From Duganella sp. CF458 (GTDB lineage: Bacteria; Pseudomonadota; Gammaproteobacteria; Burkholderiales; Burkholderiaceae_D), in contig NZ_FOOF01000008.1 of the NCBI RefSeq assembly GCF_900113115.1, positions 1 through 64,000 on the forward strand: a stretch of DNA of 64,000 nt, given 5' to 3'. Positions 52,582-61,967 of the stretch are shown in pieces; positions within the stretch are counted from its first letter, which is position 1, and each line of letters begins with the position of its first letter. The notes under the pieces were generated by a model that did no database searches, was not told the origin of the DNA, and saw only the letters and a program-made list of their open reading frames with translations. Made by a program: the position numbers and the translations under genes.

Positions 52582-52719
52582 GGACCTGTAGCACCGAACG
52601 AAAGGGCTGACGCAGAACGTGCGGCCAGCTTGGCCCACGATGGCGGCGACCCGATAGCGACGCGTGAAGAACGCATTGCGTGCGGTGAGGCCGAGGCAAT
52701 GAAACATCAGCGGACTTAG
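52582..52719 (+). pseudogene. Truncated copy of the 105-aa gene family, right of the violacein block
   Basis: The frame ends APNERADAERAASLAHDGGD followed by PIATREERIACGEAEAMKHQ and RT. It matches the C-terminal half of the 105-aa proteins at 31151 and 37640 (NER, DAERAA, GGDP, EAEAMKHS). The N-terminal half with the GLPLS motif is missing. Together with the following gene at 52756 it mirrors the pair at 41348-41698, in direct orientation. Confidence 0.6.
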
Positions 52720-52755
52720 CGTTACCTGCGCCGCGACCATAGATGGAGAGTGAAG

Positions 52756-53010
52756 ATGAAAGTGATCGAACGCCAAAGGCGCTTTGATATTGGCACCGCA
52801 AAAGCGGTGGCGCGCGGCGTCAACATCTTGTCCGTCCGCAACCGCTCGCTGGCGCAAAATTATATGGAATACCGGAGCGTTCCCGCAGGCGTGATCACGA
52901 GAGTCCTCGACAGGCCTTTGTCGCGCCGACCACCCACGCATGACCAATCAGTCTCCGAGGCGATCACGCCATTGCCGTCACTACGACGGTGTGACCCCGA
53001 TCATGGCTGA
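52756..53010 (+). CDS. Small protein of the dispersed RV[LI] family (84 aa)
   Basis: The ATG at 52756 follows a weak GGAGAGTGAAG. The product MKVIERQRRFDIGTAKAVAR continues GVNILSVRNRSLAQNYMEYR and SVPAGVITRVLDRP. It is the nearest relative of 41465-41698 (identical ARGV-[NT]-I, SVRNR, MEYR-x-VPAG, RV-x-D). Its C-terminal 30 residues are unrelated and proline-rich. It sits at the right edge of the violacein block and is convergent with the response regulator. Function unknown. Confidence 0.6.
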   Translation: MKVIERQRRFDIGTAKAVARGVNILSVRNRSLAQNYMEYRSVPAGVITRVLDRPLSRRPPTHDQSVSEAITPLPSLRRCDPDHG

Positions 53011-53039
53011 ACGTGCAAGCGAGCCTGCAAGAGCGCCTG

Positions 53040-53495
53040 TTAGCTGGACAGCAGCTCTACTATCCGCTCGATCCTATAAGGTTTCGCCACGAACAGTCTG
53101 TAAGACGGATGTGAGGTGGACAAAGCGAGAGATGTGAAGCCCGAAGTAAGAATGACTTTGACCCCGGGGTAGCTTTCCTCGACCACTTTCGCGAGTTCCA
53201 GGCCCGACATTCCCGGCATCATCACGTCAGTGAAGACAGCCTTGATATCGGAATTTTCACCTAATAGCTGAAGTGCCTCTGGCGCGGAATGGGCGACCAA
53301 CGTTTCGAAGCCGTGATCGCCGAGCAGTATACTGGCCAGGTCGGCCACACCTATTTCGTCGTCAACGATGAGAACTTTATTGACCGCACCTTTGGGGGCT
53401 CCTGCCGACCTGACGCTCTGTTCTGGAGCGAAAGCCGGGCTGTGTCGCCTGAAGCGGACGGCTGTACATGAGGTAAGCTCAGCATTCACACCCAT
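53040..53495 (-). CDS. Response regulator, receiver domain only (151 aa)
   Basis: A CheY-like domain: VLIVDDEIGVADLASILLGD, phospho-acceptor in AVFTDVMMPGMSGLE, the Thr/Ser in VILTSGF, and the Lys in FVAKPYRIERIVELL. The 38 residues before the receiver are low-complexity and probably mis-started. The stretch directly before VLIVDDE has no ATG/GTG/TTG, so I keep the start at 53495. It lies 30 bases after the kinase at 53526, same strand, and is almost surely its partner. Confidence 0.82.
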   Translation of the reverse strand: MGVNAELTSCTAVRFRRHSPAFAPEQSVRSAGAPKGAVNKVLIVDDEIGVADLASILLGDHGFETLVAHSAPEALQLLGENSDIKAVFTDVMMPGMSGLELAKVVEESYPGVKVILTSGFTSLALSTSHPSYRLFVAKPYRIERIVELLSS

Positions 53496-53525
53496 ACCCT
53501 GATTCTGCAGGTTCCTGACCCAGCG

Positions 53526-54662
53526 TTATGATTTGTCTAGTGGAAGAACCACTGTGAACGTGGTACCTTCCGATGCATCCGAGGATACTAGCACGTCCCC
53601 TCCGTGGGCGTTCGCAATCTCCCTTGAAACGAATAGGCCAAGCCCGAGGCTCCCATGCTCATCAGGCTTGCTTTCGCTATTGGCACCCCTCACGAGCGGA
53701 TCAAAAACCGTGGGTATCTGCTCGACGGGGATTGGCACCCCCTTGTTATTGATCGATATGCGTGCCGTGTCCGATTCCTTCGTCACTTTGACCACGACAG
53801 GCGTCTTCGCATCGCCATGCTGGATAGCGTTGCCCACAAGATTAGATAGCATCTGGCTTACCCGATCTCCATCAAAGATCGCGGCCAGCGTAGAAGGGGC
53901 ATGGAGCCGGACCTTTCGGTCGGGATGATAGGTGCGGATCTCATCGACCACCTGCTCGCAAATTTGGACCAAATCATTGTCTGTGGGCTGGAGCGGCATT
54001 CCCGGTCCCAATTTGGCACGGGTAAAGTCGATGAGATCATTGACCAGGCTACGCATGCGCTTACTGCTGTTCAGCATGCGTTCTGCAACCTCAGCACATT
54101 TGGACGGAACTTCCGTATCCTGGGCGATGAATGTGGCACCGGCCATGATGCTACCGAGAGGATTGCGTAAATCATGGCCTAGAATTGCGAGAAACATATT
54201 CTGGGAACGTTTGACCAACATTTCGTACCGCGCTACGGAAACTGCCAGCGCCTGGTCGACAGCCTCATTGAACCTGGTCATCTCGGCCATATGAGACGGT
54301 TTGAAGTCCTTCGCTTCCCGTGCCCACAAAGCCAAAACGGCCGAACGCAATGCTCGGTATTCAGATACCAGTTGGATCACGGTGTACCCGGAAAGGAGGC
54401 GGGCCTCGGCGTGGGTTTCGGCGGCAGCGTCTATTTCGTCGCGTACTCCGTTCCCCTTCGACTTGGCAGCGCGCTCGGGGTCGGTTTGTGGAGTCTCCAG
54501 ATCGTCGGCAAAAGCCATCAGCATCTGGTGCGCGTGATCGCGGAGCTCATGATCGCCCATCGTCAGTGCTGGAGGTTCTATAGTTCGCGCAAAGTCCTCC
54601 CATTCCTGAAGGATGGTCTCAATGCGGTCCCGAATGAAGTCGGGAAGGCGGCGTGAAGTCAT
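53526..54662 (-). CDS. Sensor histidine kinase with RsbRD-like N-terminus
   Basis: A 378-aa soluble kinase. The first 150 residues are helical (LPDFIRDRIETILQEWEDFA, HAQMLMAF-like HAHQMLMAFADDLE), as in the RsbRD-type sensor. H-box NMFLAILGHDLRNPLGSIMA, N-box MLSNLVGNAIQHGD, G2 GSLGLGLFVSREIANAHGG. No membrane segment. It is in an operon with the response regulator at 53040. It is the same broad type as the kinase at 7383 but a different subfamily (GHDLRNPL versus HELRNLL). Confidence 0.87.
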   Translation of the reverse strand: MTSRRLPDFIRDRIETILQEWEDFARTIEPPALTMGDHELRDHAHQMLMAFADDLETPQTDPERAAKSKGNGVRDEIDAAAETHAEARLLSGYTVIQLVSEYRALRSAVLALWAREAKDFKPSHMAEMTRFNEAVDQALAVSVARYEMLVKRSQNMFLAILGHDLRNPLGSIMAGATFIAQDTEVPSKCAEVAERMLNSSKRMRSLVNDLIDFTRAKLGPGMPLQPTDNDLVQICEQVVDEIRTYHPDRKVRLHAPSTLAAIFDGDRVSQMLSNLVGNAIQHGDAKTPVVVKVTKESDTARISINNKGVPIPVEQIPTVFDPLVRGANSESKPDEHGSLGLGLFVSREIANAHGGDVLVSSDASEGTTFTVVLPLDKS

Positions 54663-54816
54663 AGCTGTCGGGCCTTATGTTTTCCTCAGCGTTGACATTT
54701 GCCTGGAGGGACGCGTTGATGATAGCACCGCATGGCAGAAGTCCTTGGACGCTTCGCGAACATTCTGCGGGGGCTAAGATCGGGCCGGGCCTCGCATGCT
54801 AATAGCGTGAAGGAAG

Positions 54817-56114
54817 TCATTCAACGGGACCGCGCTTACGCGATGTGTACCATTTCAACAGTGGCAAAACCGTGATGCCGTGCGCAATGATCGATGTCGC
54901 AACTACAGCGAGGGTACACGCGACGAGTTGTTGAGCGAGCGCATCGTCTATGTTGCGGCGAATGGCGAACATCAGGTAATAGACCGACCCGATGCCGCGG
55001 ATACCCAACCAACTCAACGCTGCCAGCTGGTGGGGCGGCAATCGCGCGCCAGTGAATGCAAGCACGACCGAAGCAGGGCGCACGGCAAGGAAGATGGCTG
55101 GGATGAACCCAATCTACCGAACGGGACGATGGAAGGCAGCATGGCGCCGATCATCAACACGATTCCCAGCTCGGCCAGGCGCTCCAACTGCTCATTGAAA
55201 CTCAGCACGGCTCGGGTCATGGCGCCACTCGCATGATGCGAATGGGTTGCCGCACTGGTGGCGAGAGCTTCCTGGCTCGCGGCCTGCTTGATCGGCGCCG
55301 TGCCGGCGATTGGGAAATCGCGCGCACGCCGCAGCGCAAGGCCGGCGAAGAAGACGGACAGGAAGCCGGAGGCTAATGCCAGCTGTGCCAGGCTGAACGA
55401 GACAGCGACCACGCCCAGTGAGAGGAATTCATCCAGTCCAACTGCACTTTGGTGCCGTGTCCTGAGGTAGATCACAAGCTTGCCGAGCATGCCGCCGATG
55501 GCCGCCCCGATCAGTATTCCGCCGGTGGTGGACCAGAGCAGGTCGACGATCCACCAGTGCCACCAGGATTCCCCGAGATCATGAAGTTGCATGAGCCCCA
55601 GGCCAAGTAGAACGAAAGGAAACGCGGTGCCGTCGTTGAGTGCGCCTTCGCCGGCGAGACTAAAACGAGTCGGATCAGGCGTCGGTCCTGGCTCGGAATG
55701 AATTGCCGACGCAAGGACGGGATCGGTAGGCGCCAGGATTGCGCCAAGCAGGATCGCGGCGCCAACCGGCAAACCGAGGCCATAGACCGCTATGGCGGCG
55801 ATCAGCGCTACGGTAAATGCCATCGCGGCGAAGGCTAGCCGGAAAGGGGCGAGCCAACGGCGGTCCAGCAGCGGAAGTTCCAGTTTAAGTCCGACCGAGA
55901 AGAGCGATATGAGCAGGGCGCCCTCCGTCAGCAATTCCAGAGTCTCGGCATGGCGGATCGGATCCGGTGCGATGAGTCCTGCAACAGCAAGCAGGTAGCC
56001 AACTGCGAGATAAATCATGGCGCCGCTCAGCGGAAGGCGCGCCAGCAACGTCCCACTCAACATCATTGCGATGAGCAATAAGCCAGCAAGAAGGATCCAG
56101 TTTGACGAAAGCAT
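54817..56114 (-). pseudogene. CPA1-type Na+/H+ antiporter, frameshifted
   Basis: From ATG 56114 the frame MLSSNWILLAGLLLIAMMLS runs through LAPTDPVLASAI, SLAGEGALNDGTAFPFVLLG and FNEQLERLAELGIVLMIGAM. It leaves frame near 55118, after PFGRLG. The remaining RPASVVLAFTGARL, SWLGIRGIGSVYYLMFAI and AHGITVLPLLKWY are in another frame, ending at 54817. Together they match the intact paralog at 27882. Only a small indel is needed, so it may be recent decay or a sequencing error. A truncated protein would lack the last membrane segments. Confidence 0.8.
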
Positions 56115-56393
56115 GGGGAATTGCAGTTGGGCGATAGCCGTGATGGCGGGCGTAAATTTCCATGGCTGCTCACTCGTCCAGCGGCGCGGGATTGGCCAAG
56201 TCTACCCGCATTGGCGCCAACGAGGGATTCCTCTGAACGATGGATGTCGCGCTGTGACAATGTACGCATTTTCAAGCAGAAGCGCCTATTAGCATGAAAG
56301 CTATTGTCGTGGGGCCTTATTTACGCGGCAGTCGTTCGCGTGCGGACGCCAAGCTTGGCATGGGGCCCCAACTTTACCTTTCCTTGAACTGCG

Positions 56394-57545
56394 ATGACAC
56401 AAGCGATTGACACAGCGGCGGTAGCGGCGCGCATAGACACACCCGCAATGGCGTCCCCACGTACCGCCTTCCTCGACCAGATCCGGCTGGTCTTGACAGC
56501 GTTGGTTATCCTGCACCACAGTGCAATCATGTTTGGCGCGCCCGGCGGCTGGTATTTGCAGTAGCCCACCGCGCATCTGCTTGAACGCATTGCGTTCGCC
56601 ATCTTCGTCTCGGTCGACCAGGCATTCTTCATGGGATTCTTCTTCCTGCTGGCTGGTTATTTTTGCGTCTCCTCATACGACCGTAAAGGCGCGCGCCAGT
56701 TCTTGAAAGAGCGGCTCGTTCGACTCGGAATTCCGATCCTGGTTTTCGGCTTTGTGCTAGGGCCGCTGACCGTCGCACTGGCCGAAACCGCACGCGGCGC
56801 GTCGTTTTTCGAGTCCTGGGGGGAACTGATGCTCGGGGGGCATTTCAATATCGGCCCACTGTGGTTTGCACTGGCCCTATTGTTGTTCAGCTTTGCCTAT
56901 GTTCTTTGGCGGGTTGTCATGCCGTACGCCCAAAGCAGCGAGGGCATAGTGCCACGCCAGACGCACCTGATCGCTGCTGCTATCGTGACTGGCATGCTGT
57001 CCTTTCTACTGCGCCTGTGGGTACCGGTGGGGCAGGAACGCTGGCTGATGCAGATCGGCTATTTCGGGTCCTATGTGGTGCTGTTCGCGGCAGGCTGTGC
57101 GACGGCACGAAGCCGTTGGCTAGAACGCATCGAAGGAAGCACCGCAAGACCTTGGCGCATCACTGCCTGGATTTGTGCACCGCTCCTGTTCGTATATGGT
57201 CTGTTGGCCGGTGCTGCGCGTGGCGTGCCGTTTGACACGTCGGGGGGATGGACGCTTCCCGCGCTTGCGTATGCGTTTTGGGAACCGTTGGTGGCCTGGG
57301 GCATTATCTTAGGTATGCTTTGGCGCTTTCGCGTGGGTGGGGCGCGGCACTCCGCGTGGGCAGGATCCGCCTACGCGGCTTACATTCTGCATCCACCTGT
57401 CGTAGTCGCTCTTGGCTTGCTGCTTGCGGATCCCGTGCTGCCGAACAGCCTGCGCTTCGCCATTGCCGGATTAGTTGGCGTGTTGTTGAGCTTCCTGCTC
57501 GGGCGGTTTATGTTGCGGATTCCCGGAGCAAAACGTGTACTTTGA
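56394..57545 (+). pseudogene. Acyltransferase-3 family membrane protein, one in-frame stop
   Basis: From ATG 56394 the frame encodes AFLDQIRLVLTALVILHHSA, the D-x-x-R/H signature of the family. It then meets TAG at 56562-56564 (codon 57, after GGWYLQ) and continues without shift as HLLERIAFAIFVSVDQAFFM, GFFFLLAGYFCVSSYDRKGA and about ten hydrophobic segments. These enzymes acylate cell-surface sugars or other exposed groups. Downstream of the stop, an ATG at 56631 could start a 304-aa product lacking the first helix and catalytic His, so it is probably inactive. Confidence 0.75.
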
Positions 57546-57813
57546 GGCAGAGGCCTGGCTGAACGCAATCACTACTTTCTCGAAGGCGTAGAAGAAACTC
57601 CGCATTGCCATTGGGGCGCTGGTTGCGACGGTCGTCGACCTAACGACCGAGCCGGGTGTTCTTGCCCCGCTGCAGCTGCCCATCGCACTTGGCGATGATG
57701 GCAGCTGTTACGCATGTGAGCCGTACTAAGCGCCGGATTCATCAGAAGTCCCTACAATACAGTGATAACGCTTCAGGATGCGAACGCCGGAATTCTACTG
57801 CGAAGGAATCTGA

Positions 57814-58905
57814 GTGAAAAACAATCCTTCGTTCACCACGACAGAACTCCGCCACCTACTGGTTTTGGCAGGGGACCTGATCACCACCACCGATTCGTTG
57901 GATGCGTTGCACAGTATTGGTACCGGCGTGGCGCGCCTTTTTCATCCTGGCGCACTGATCATCATGCTGGAAAGCCATGACGAAGTGCTCGCTATTGAAT
58001 TTGACGGTACGGGACAACGTCAACCACTTGGTCATCATACGGGCCTCAGCGACTTCGCGCAGACCTTGCTGAGCAGTGAAGTTGAGTCATCGCCGTTCGA
58101 GGGGTACGGTAGCGAGAACCATCATGTGTGGGGAAAGTTCCCTTATCCCGCCGGAGTGGGGATCGTCGTCGTTTCGTGGCCGGAACGTATGAAGGCGAGC
58201 GTGGTTTCCTCCGCTTTGGCGATCGTGCGGGATGTTGCCGAGCTGACGGGGGCGGCAATGAGCAAGTTTTATCGGAATGATTACCTCGAGAAGGAGGTGG
58301 CAAATCAAGCCCGTGCGCTGGCGGACGCCAACTCCTCCTATTCGAACGAACTGGATAGACGTGATGAAGCGGAGCGATCCCTTCGACAGCTCTCCCTGAC
58401 AGATGAGCTCACCGGACTAAACAACCGGCGCGGTTTTTTCCTCGATGCCGAACGCAGTTTCCGGATTGCACAGCGTGGACGGATGCCGTGTGCAGTAATA
58501 TTTGCCGATGTAGACAATCTGAAAAGCGTCAATGACGTACGCGGACATGAGGCAGGCGATCAGCTCATACGCGACGCGGCTGCCGTCTTTAAGGAATCTT
58601 TCCGCCAAGCCGACGTTATCGCACGCCTGGGTGGGGATGAGTTTGCTGCGTTCACTGTGGCAGATGACTGTCCCGACCGTATCATCGAGCGCATCGCTAC
58701 CCGCCTGCAACAGTTCAACCAAGGCGCGCTGGACCGCGGGTATGAGGTCGCCATCAGCACAGGCGTAGTTCGGTGCGATCCAGACTCTGGTATGAGCTTG
58801 GCCGATTACTTGCTTGACGCGGATAAAGCCATGTATGCCATCAAACGTGAACGTCGTCGTAAGAAAACTCAGCTGAAGCCCCCAGGAAGAGCTGTTAAGA
58901 ACTGA
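57814..58905 (+). CDS. Diguanylate cyclase (GGDEF) with GAF-like sensor
   Basis: A 363-aa protein starting at GTG 57814 behind GAAGGA. The N-terminus (LRHLLVLAGDLITTTDSLDA, FHPGALIIMLESHDEVLAIE) is a GAF-like sensor. A coiled linker is followed by DELTGLNNRRGFF, DVDNLKSVNDVRGHEAGDQL and RQADVIARLGGDEFAAF. The GGDEF site and RxxD inhibitory site are intact. It is the third cyclase of this build in the window (with 23748 and 41695), so the sensor type was expanded locally. It is convergent with the TonB receptor at 59057. Confidence 0.85.
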   Translation: MKNNPSFTTTELRHLLVLAGDLITTTDSLDALHSIGTGVARLFHPGALIIMLESHDEVLAIEFDGTGQRQPLGHHTGLSDFAQTLLSSEVESSPFEGYGSENHHVWGKFPYPAGVGIVVVSWPERMKASVVSSALAIVRDVAELTGAAMSKFYRNDYLEKEVANQARALADANSSYSNELDRRDEAERSLRQLSLTDELTGLNNRRGFFLDAERSFRIAQRGRMPCAVIFADVDNLKSVNDVRGHEAGDQLIRDAAAVFKESFRQADVIARLGGDEFAAFTVADDCPDRIIERIATRLQQFNQGALDRGYEVAISTGVVRCDPDSGMSLADYLLDADKAMYAIKRERRRKKTQLKPPGRAVKN

Positions 58906-59019
58906 CGTGCCAAGCGCCGGGTTGTGCGTGTGACCTCCGCGAACTGCAAGGCCAGATCGTCGGATGGGCTGAGATCCGCAATAGCGCGTGTTTTCTTGCG
59001 GGAGAGAGGAGGCGCCCAG

Positions 59020-59035
59020 CCTGCCACCTGGCAGG
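59020..59035. terminator. Short perfect hairpin between convergent genes
   Basis: CCTGCCA and TGGCAGG are exact complements around CC. The site lies between the cyclase stop at 58905 and the receptor stop at 59057. It could terminate either transcript. No T-run is adjacent. Confidence 0.4.
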
Positions 59036-59056
59036 ACAGGGCACCCGAGGGGCGGA

Positions 59057-61810
59057 TCAGAACTTGTACTGCAAGTGGGCAAACATCGAGCGGCCGCGTG
59101 GATCGCCGTAGGTTGGGTCCCATGTCACTTCAAAGTAGCGCGACTGGTTGGTGAATGGCGGCGGCGTGTCGAACAGGTTGATCATGCCCCCGCGCAGCTT
59201 GAGGTTCTTGTTGAACGAATAGCTGCCCGTCAGGTCCCATAGCGAGTAGGCTTTCACGTCACGGTCGTTCCAGCCGGGATCGGCCAGGCCCGCGATGTTC
59301 TGGTCACGATAGCCGGAGAAGAAGGTATGGCCCAGGCTCAGGTTGACCGGGCCCTGGGTCCAGTCGATATTGAGCTTATGGCGCCAGCGCTGCACGGCCT
59401 TGTCGTCGCGGAAGACGCCTAGCCCATTCGTCATCGGCGAATTGGGATCGGACTGGAATTTATATTTGGTGATCAACGTGCCGTTCAAGCTGGCGCTGAA
59501 GCGGCCCAACGAGGTCGCATCACCATGCCAGTTCAGCGCAATATCGAGACCGGAAGTATTGAGCTTGCCGCGGTTCTCTTTCTTGAACTGCAGGAATGAC
59601 ACAAAGCCGTCTTCGTCGCGCACCACGATCTCCGGATCGTTGTAGTAGATCGGATTGTCGAACACGGTTTGCTCGCCGATTTCCGAAATGATGTCGGTTT
59701 TACGAATGATCCAGAAATCGAGGCTGCCGTCCCAGTTCCTGCTAGGTTGCAGTACCAGGCCCGCCGAGAACTGCTTGGATTTTTCCGGTTTCAGCTGTGG
59801 GTTGCCGTAACGGTCCAGATCGAACTGGGCGATCTCGCCCGAGACCGGGTCATTCACGAAACTGGCCGTGGTACCGGATCGCACTGGCAGGAACAGTTCG
59901 GCAATCGACGGTGCGCGGAAGCCGGTGCCGTAGGAGGCCCGCGCCAGTACCTCTTTGCTGGGACGGTAGCTGACAGCGATTTTCGGATTGGTGGTGGTCA
60001 GTTTCGGCGTGGTGATGTTGGTCAGCGGATCGTGCACGCCTTTATAACGGTCGTGGCGGATGGCGAACTGGCCTTCCCATTCCTTGCTGAACGGCGCATT
60101 GATTTCCATGTAAAGGCCGGCGATGTCGCGCGAGTTGGACGAATCGGCCAGCAGTTCGTCGGAGCTGGCGCGGTCACCCTGCACGTCGTTGGTGCGCAGT
60201 GCATCGGTGGCGCTGAACTCGGTCTTCTCGCGCCGTAGTTCGGCACCTACAGCCAGCATGGCATCGCCACCGCCCAATTCCATCAGTTTGCGGGTCAGCT
60301 TGCCATCGACGCTGTCGCTGGTCCCTTTGGAGATGCGCGCGGCGTCGTGGATCTTGATCGAGTCCATGAACCTGCGGCCCGCGTCATCGGTGGCCGCGAC
60401 AAACGGGTTGTACTGGCCGCTGGCAATCCCAGCCAGCATTTTGCTGCGCGAAACCCAGCCATCGATATCCAGGTCGGTGGCCTTGCTGACGCTGTGGTTG
60501 TACGCCGTATCGTATTCCCAGTCGCCCACCTTGCCGGTGGCACCCAGTACGAAGCGCGACGCTTTACTGGTCACTGCCGAGGTACGGCGGCCCGCGTCCG
60601 TCAGGCGGAAGCGGAAGTTCACCGGGGTGACGATGCCGGTCTTGGCTTGCAGGTCGGCGGGCAGAAAGATGCCGTTGTCGGTGCCATTGATGCTGCCCGA
60701 GGTGGCGGGTGAAGCGGCATAGCTGGTTTCCGCTTTACTCAGCAGAAGTTCAGCAAACACTTCGAGCGCGTCGGCTACCTGGAAGGTGGCGCGGCCGATA
60801 AAGCTTTGCTTCTTGGAGTCTGGATAGACTTCCGAATCGCCCATATAGTTGAAGGAACAGCCTTCCGTGCCGCCGGGACCGAGCGGGCGTACCACGTTCG
60901 GGCTGCCGTTCACGCAGGACTCCTTGCCGAAGTTGACGCGTCGGCCGGGCGATGGCGCCCAGGTGCCGCCGGGGCCGGAGCCTTTCAGGTAGCCCGAACT
61001 GTTCAGGGTCGCCAACTGGGCAGAAGTCAGGTCGACGTTGGCCGGGAAGGAGTAGCTCGATAGCTGTGGCGAAAGGCGGTCGGGCAGGCTGTATTCCTGC
61101 ATGAATTTGCGTTGCGAGCTGGCCAGGCGGTCCGTTTTCTGCACGTCCAGTGCGCCGAACACGTTGTAGCGGTCGGTGCTCAAATTACCAAAGCCGCCCG
61201 ACAGCGAGGCCGATTTCTTGCCGCCGCCACCTTCGTCCGTAGCCAGCGCATAGAAGCTGGCATCGCCGCCCTGGTAGTCCTTGCGGGTGATGAAGTTGAT
61301 CACGCCGCCCATGGCATCGGTACCGTAGATCGCGGATGCACCGTCTTTCAGCACTTCCACGCGCTGGATGGCGCCGGCCGGGATGTTGTTCAGGTCGACG
61401 CCGGAATTGTCGCCAGGGCTGGCGAAGTTGGCCATGCGACGTCCATTCAACAGCACCAGGGTGCTCGATACACCCAGGCCACGCAGGTTGGCGCCGTTAA
61501 AACCGCGCTGGCCGCCCATGACGTCGCTGACACTTGCGCCGTCGGTCAGGCCGCCTACGTTGGACGAGAGTTTTTGCAGCAGTTCGGCGGCTGTGGTCAC
61601 GCCGGTCTTTTCGATATCTTCCCGCTTGATGATTTCGACTGGCAAAGCTGCCTCACCCTCGATGCGCTTGATACTGGAGCCGGTAATTTCCACGCGCGGC
61701 ATGGTTTGCGCATAAGCGGTCACGCCCATGCTGCCAAGCGCGAGTAATACAGCATGGGTGCAGTGGGTGCGGCGGAACGCCGACGCCTTGTGCTTGCCAA
61801 GTATTTTCAT
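59057..61810 (-). CDS. TonB-dependent outer-membrane receptor (917 aa)
   Basis: It starts at ATG 61810 (GAGGA upstream) with a long signal peptide ending GVTAYA, then the plug: VEIIKREDIEKTGVTTAAEL, LRGLGVSSTLVLLNGRRMAN and LNNIPAGAIQRVEVLKDGAS-AIYGTDAMGGVINFI. It ends FAHLQYKF with the terminal Phe. This 'GxSS-TLVLLNGRR' type is common in receptors for peptides or carbohydrates. It is divergent from a secreted cyanophycinase, suggesting uptake of cyanophycin-derived dipeptides or of other peptides. An upstream in-frame start at 62032 overlaps the divergent gene and is rejected. Confidence 0.87.
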   Translation of the reverse strand: MKILGKHKASAFRRTHCTHAVLLALGSMGVTAYAQTMPRVEITGSSIKRIEGEAALPVEIIKREDIEKTGVTTAAELLQKLSSNVGGLTDGASVSDVMGGQRGFNGANLRGLGVSSTLVLLNGRRMANFASPGDNSGVDLNNIPAGAIQRVEVLKDGASAIYGTDAMGGVINFITRKDYQGGDASFYALATDEGGGGKKSASLSGGFGNLSTDRYNVFGALDVQKTDRLASSQRKFMQEYSLPDRLSPQLSSYSFPANVDLTSAQLATLNSSGYLKGSGPGGTWAPSPGRRVNFGKESCVNGSPNVVRPLGPGGTEGCSFNYMGDSEVYPDSKKQSFIGRATFQVADALEVFAELLLSKAETSYAASPATSGSINGTDNGIFLPADLQAKTGIVTPVNFRFRLTDAGRRTSAVTSKASRFVLGATGKVGDWEYDTAYNHSVSKATDLDIDGWVSRSKMLAGIASGQYNPFVAATDDAGRRFMDSIKIHDAARISKGTSDSVDGKLTRKLMELGGGDAMLAVGAELRREKTEFSATDALRTNDVQGDRASSDELLADSSNSRDIAGLYMEINAPFSKEWEGQFAIRHDRYKGVHDPLTNITTPKLTTTNPKIAVSYRPSKEVLARASYGTGFRAPSIAELFLPVRSGTTASFVNDPVSGEIAQFDLDRYGNPQLKPEKSKQFSAGLVLQPSRNWDGSLDFWIIRKTDIISEIGEQTVFDNPIYYNDPEIVVRDEDGFVSFLQFKKENRGKLNTSGLDIALNWHGDATSLGRFSASLNGTLITKYKFQSDPNSPMTNGLGVFRDDKAVQRWRHKLNIDWTQGPVNLSLGHTFFSGYRDQNIAGLADPGWNDRDVKAYSLWDLTGSYSFNKNLKLRGGMINLFDTPPPFTNQSRYFEVTWDPTYGDPRGRSMFAHLQYKF

Positions 61811-61832
61811 GCGATCAGTCCTCTTAGGTTTA

Positions 61833-61904
61833 TGAAACAGTTTCAGTGTATGCAACTTTGTACGATTTGCGCGCGCCGGACCTTGCTTGTTGCATAGTTG
61901 CAAC
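61833..61904. promoter_or_regulatory. Divergent promoter with two perfect palindromes
   Basis: Between the receptor and the cyanophycinase, TGAAAC-A-GTTTCA lies at 61833-61845 and GTTGCA-TAGT-TGCAAC at 61889-61904, each a perfect inverted repeat; TGCAAC occurs again at 61851. This arrangement suggests one or two regulators controlling both divergent genes. The inducer is unknown. Confidence 0.45.
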
Positions 61905-61967
61905 GAAGTCAATATCGGATCAATGGCAACATAGTCGTCAATTCCAATGTGCTGAAGGAGCTTGCTC

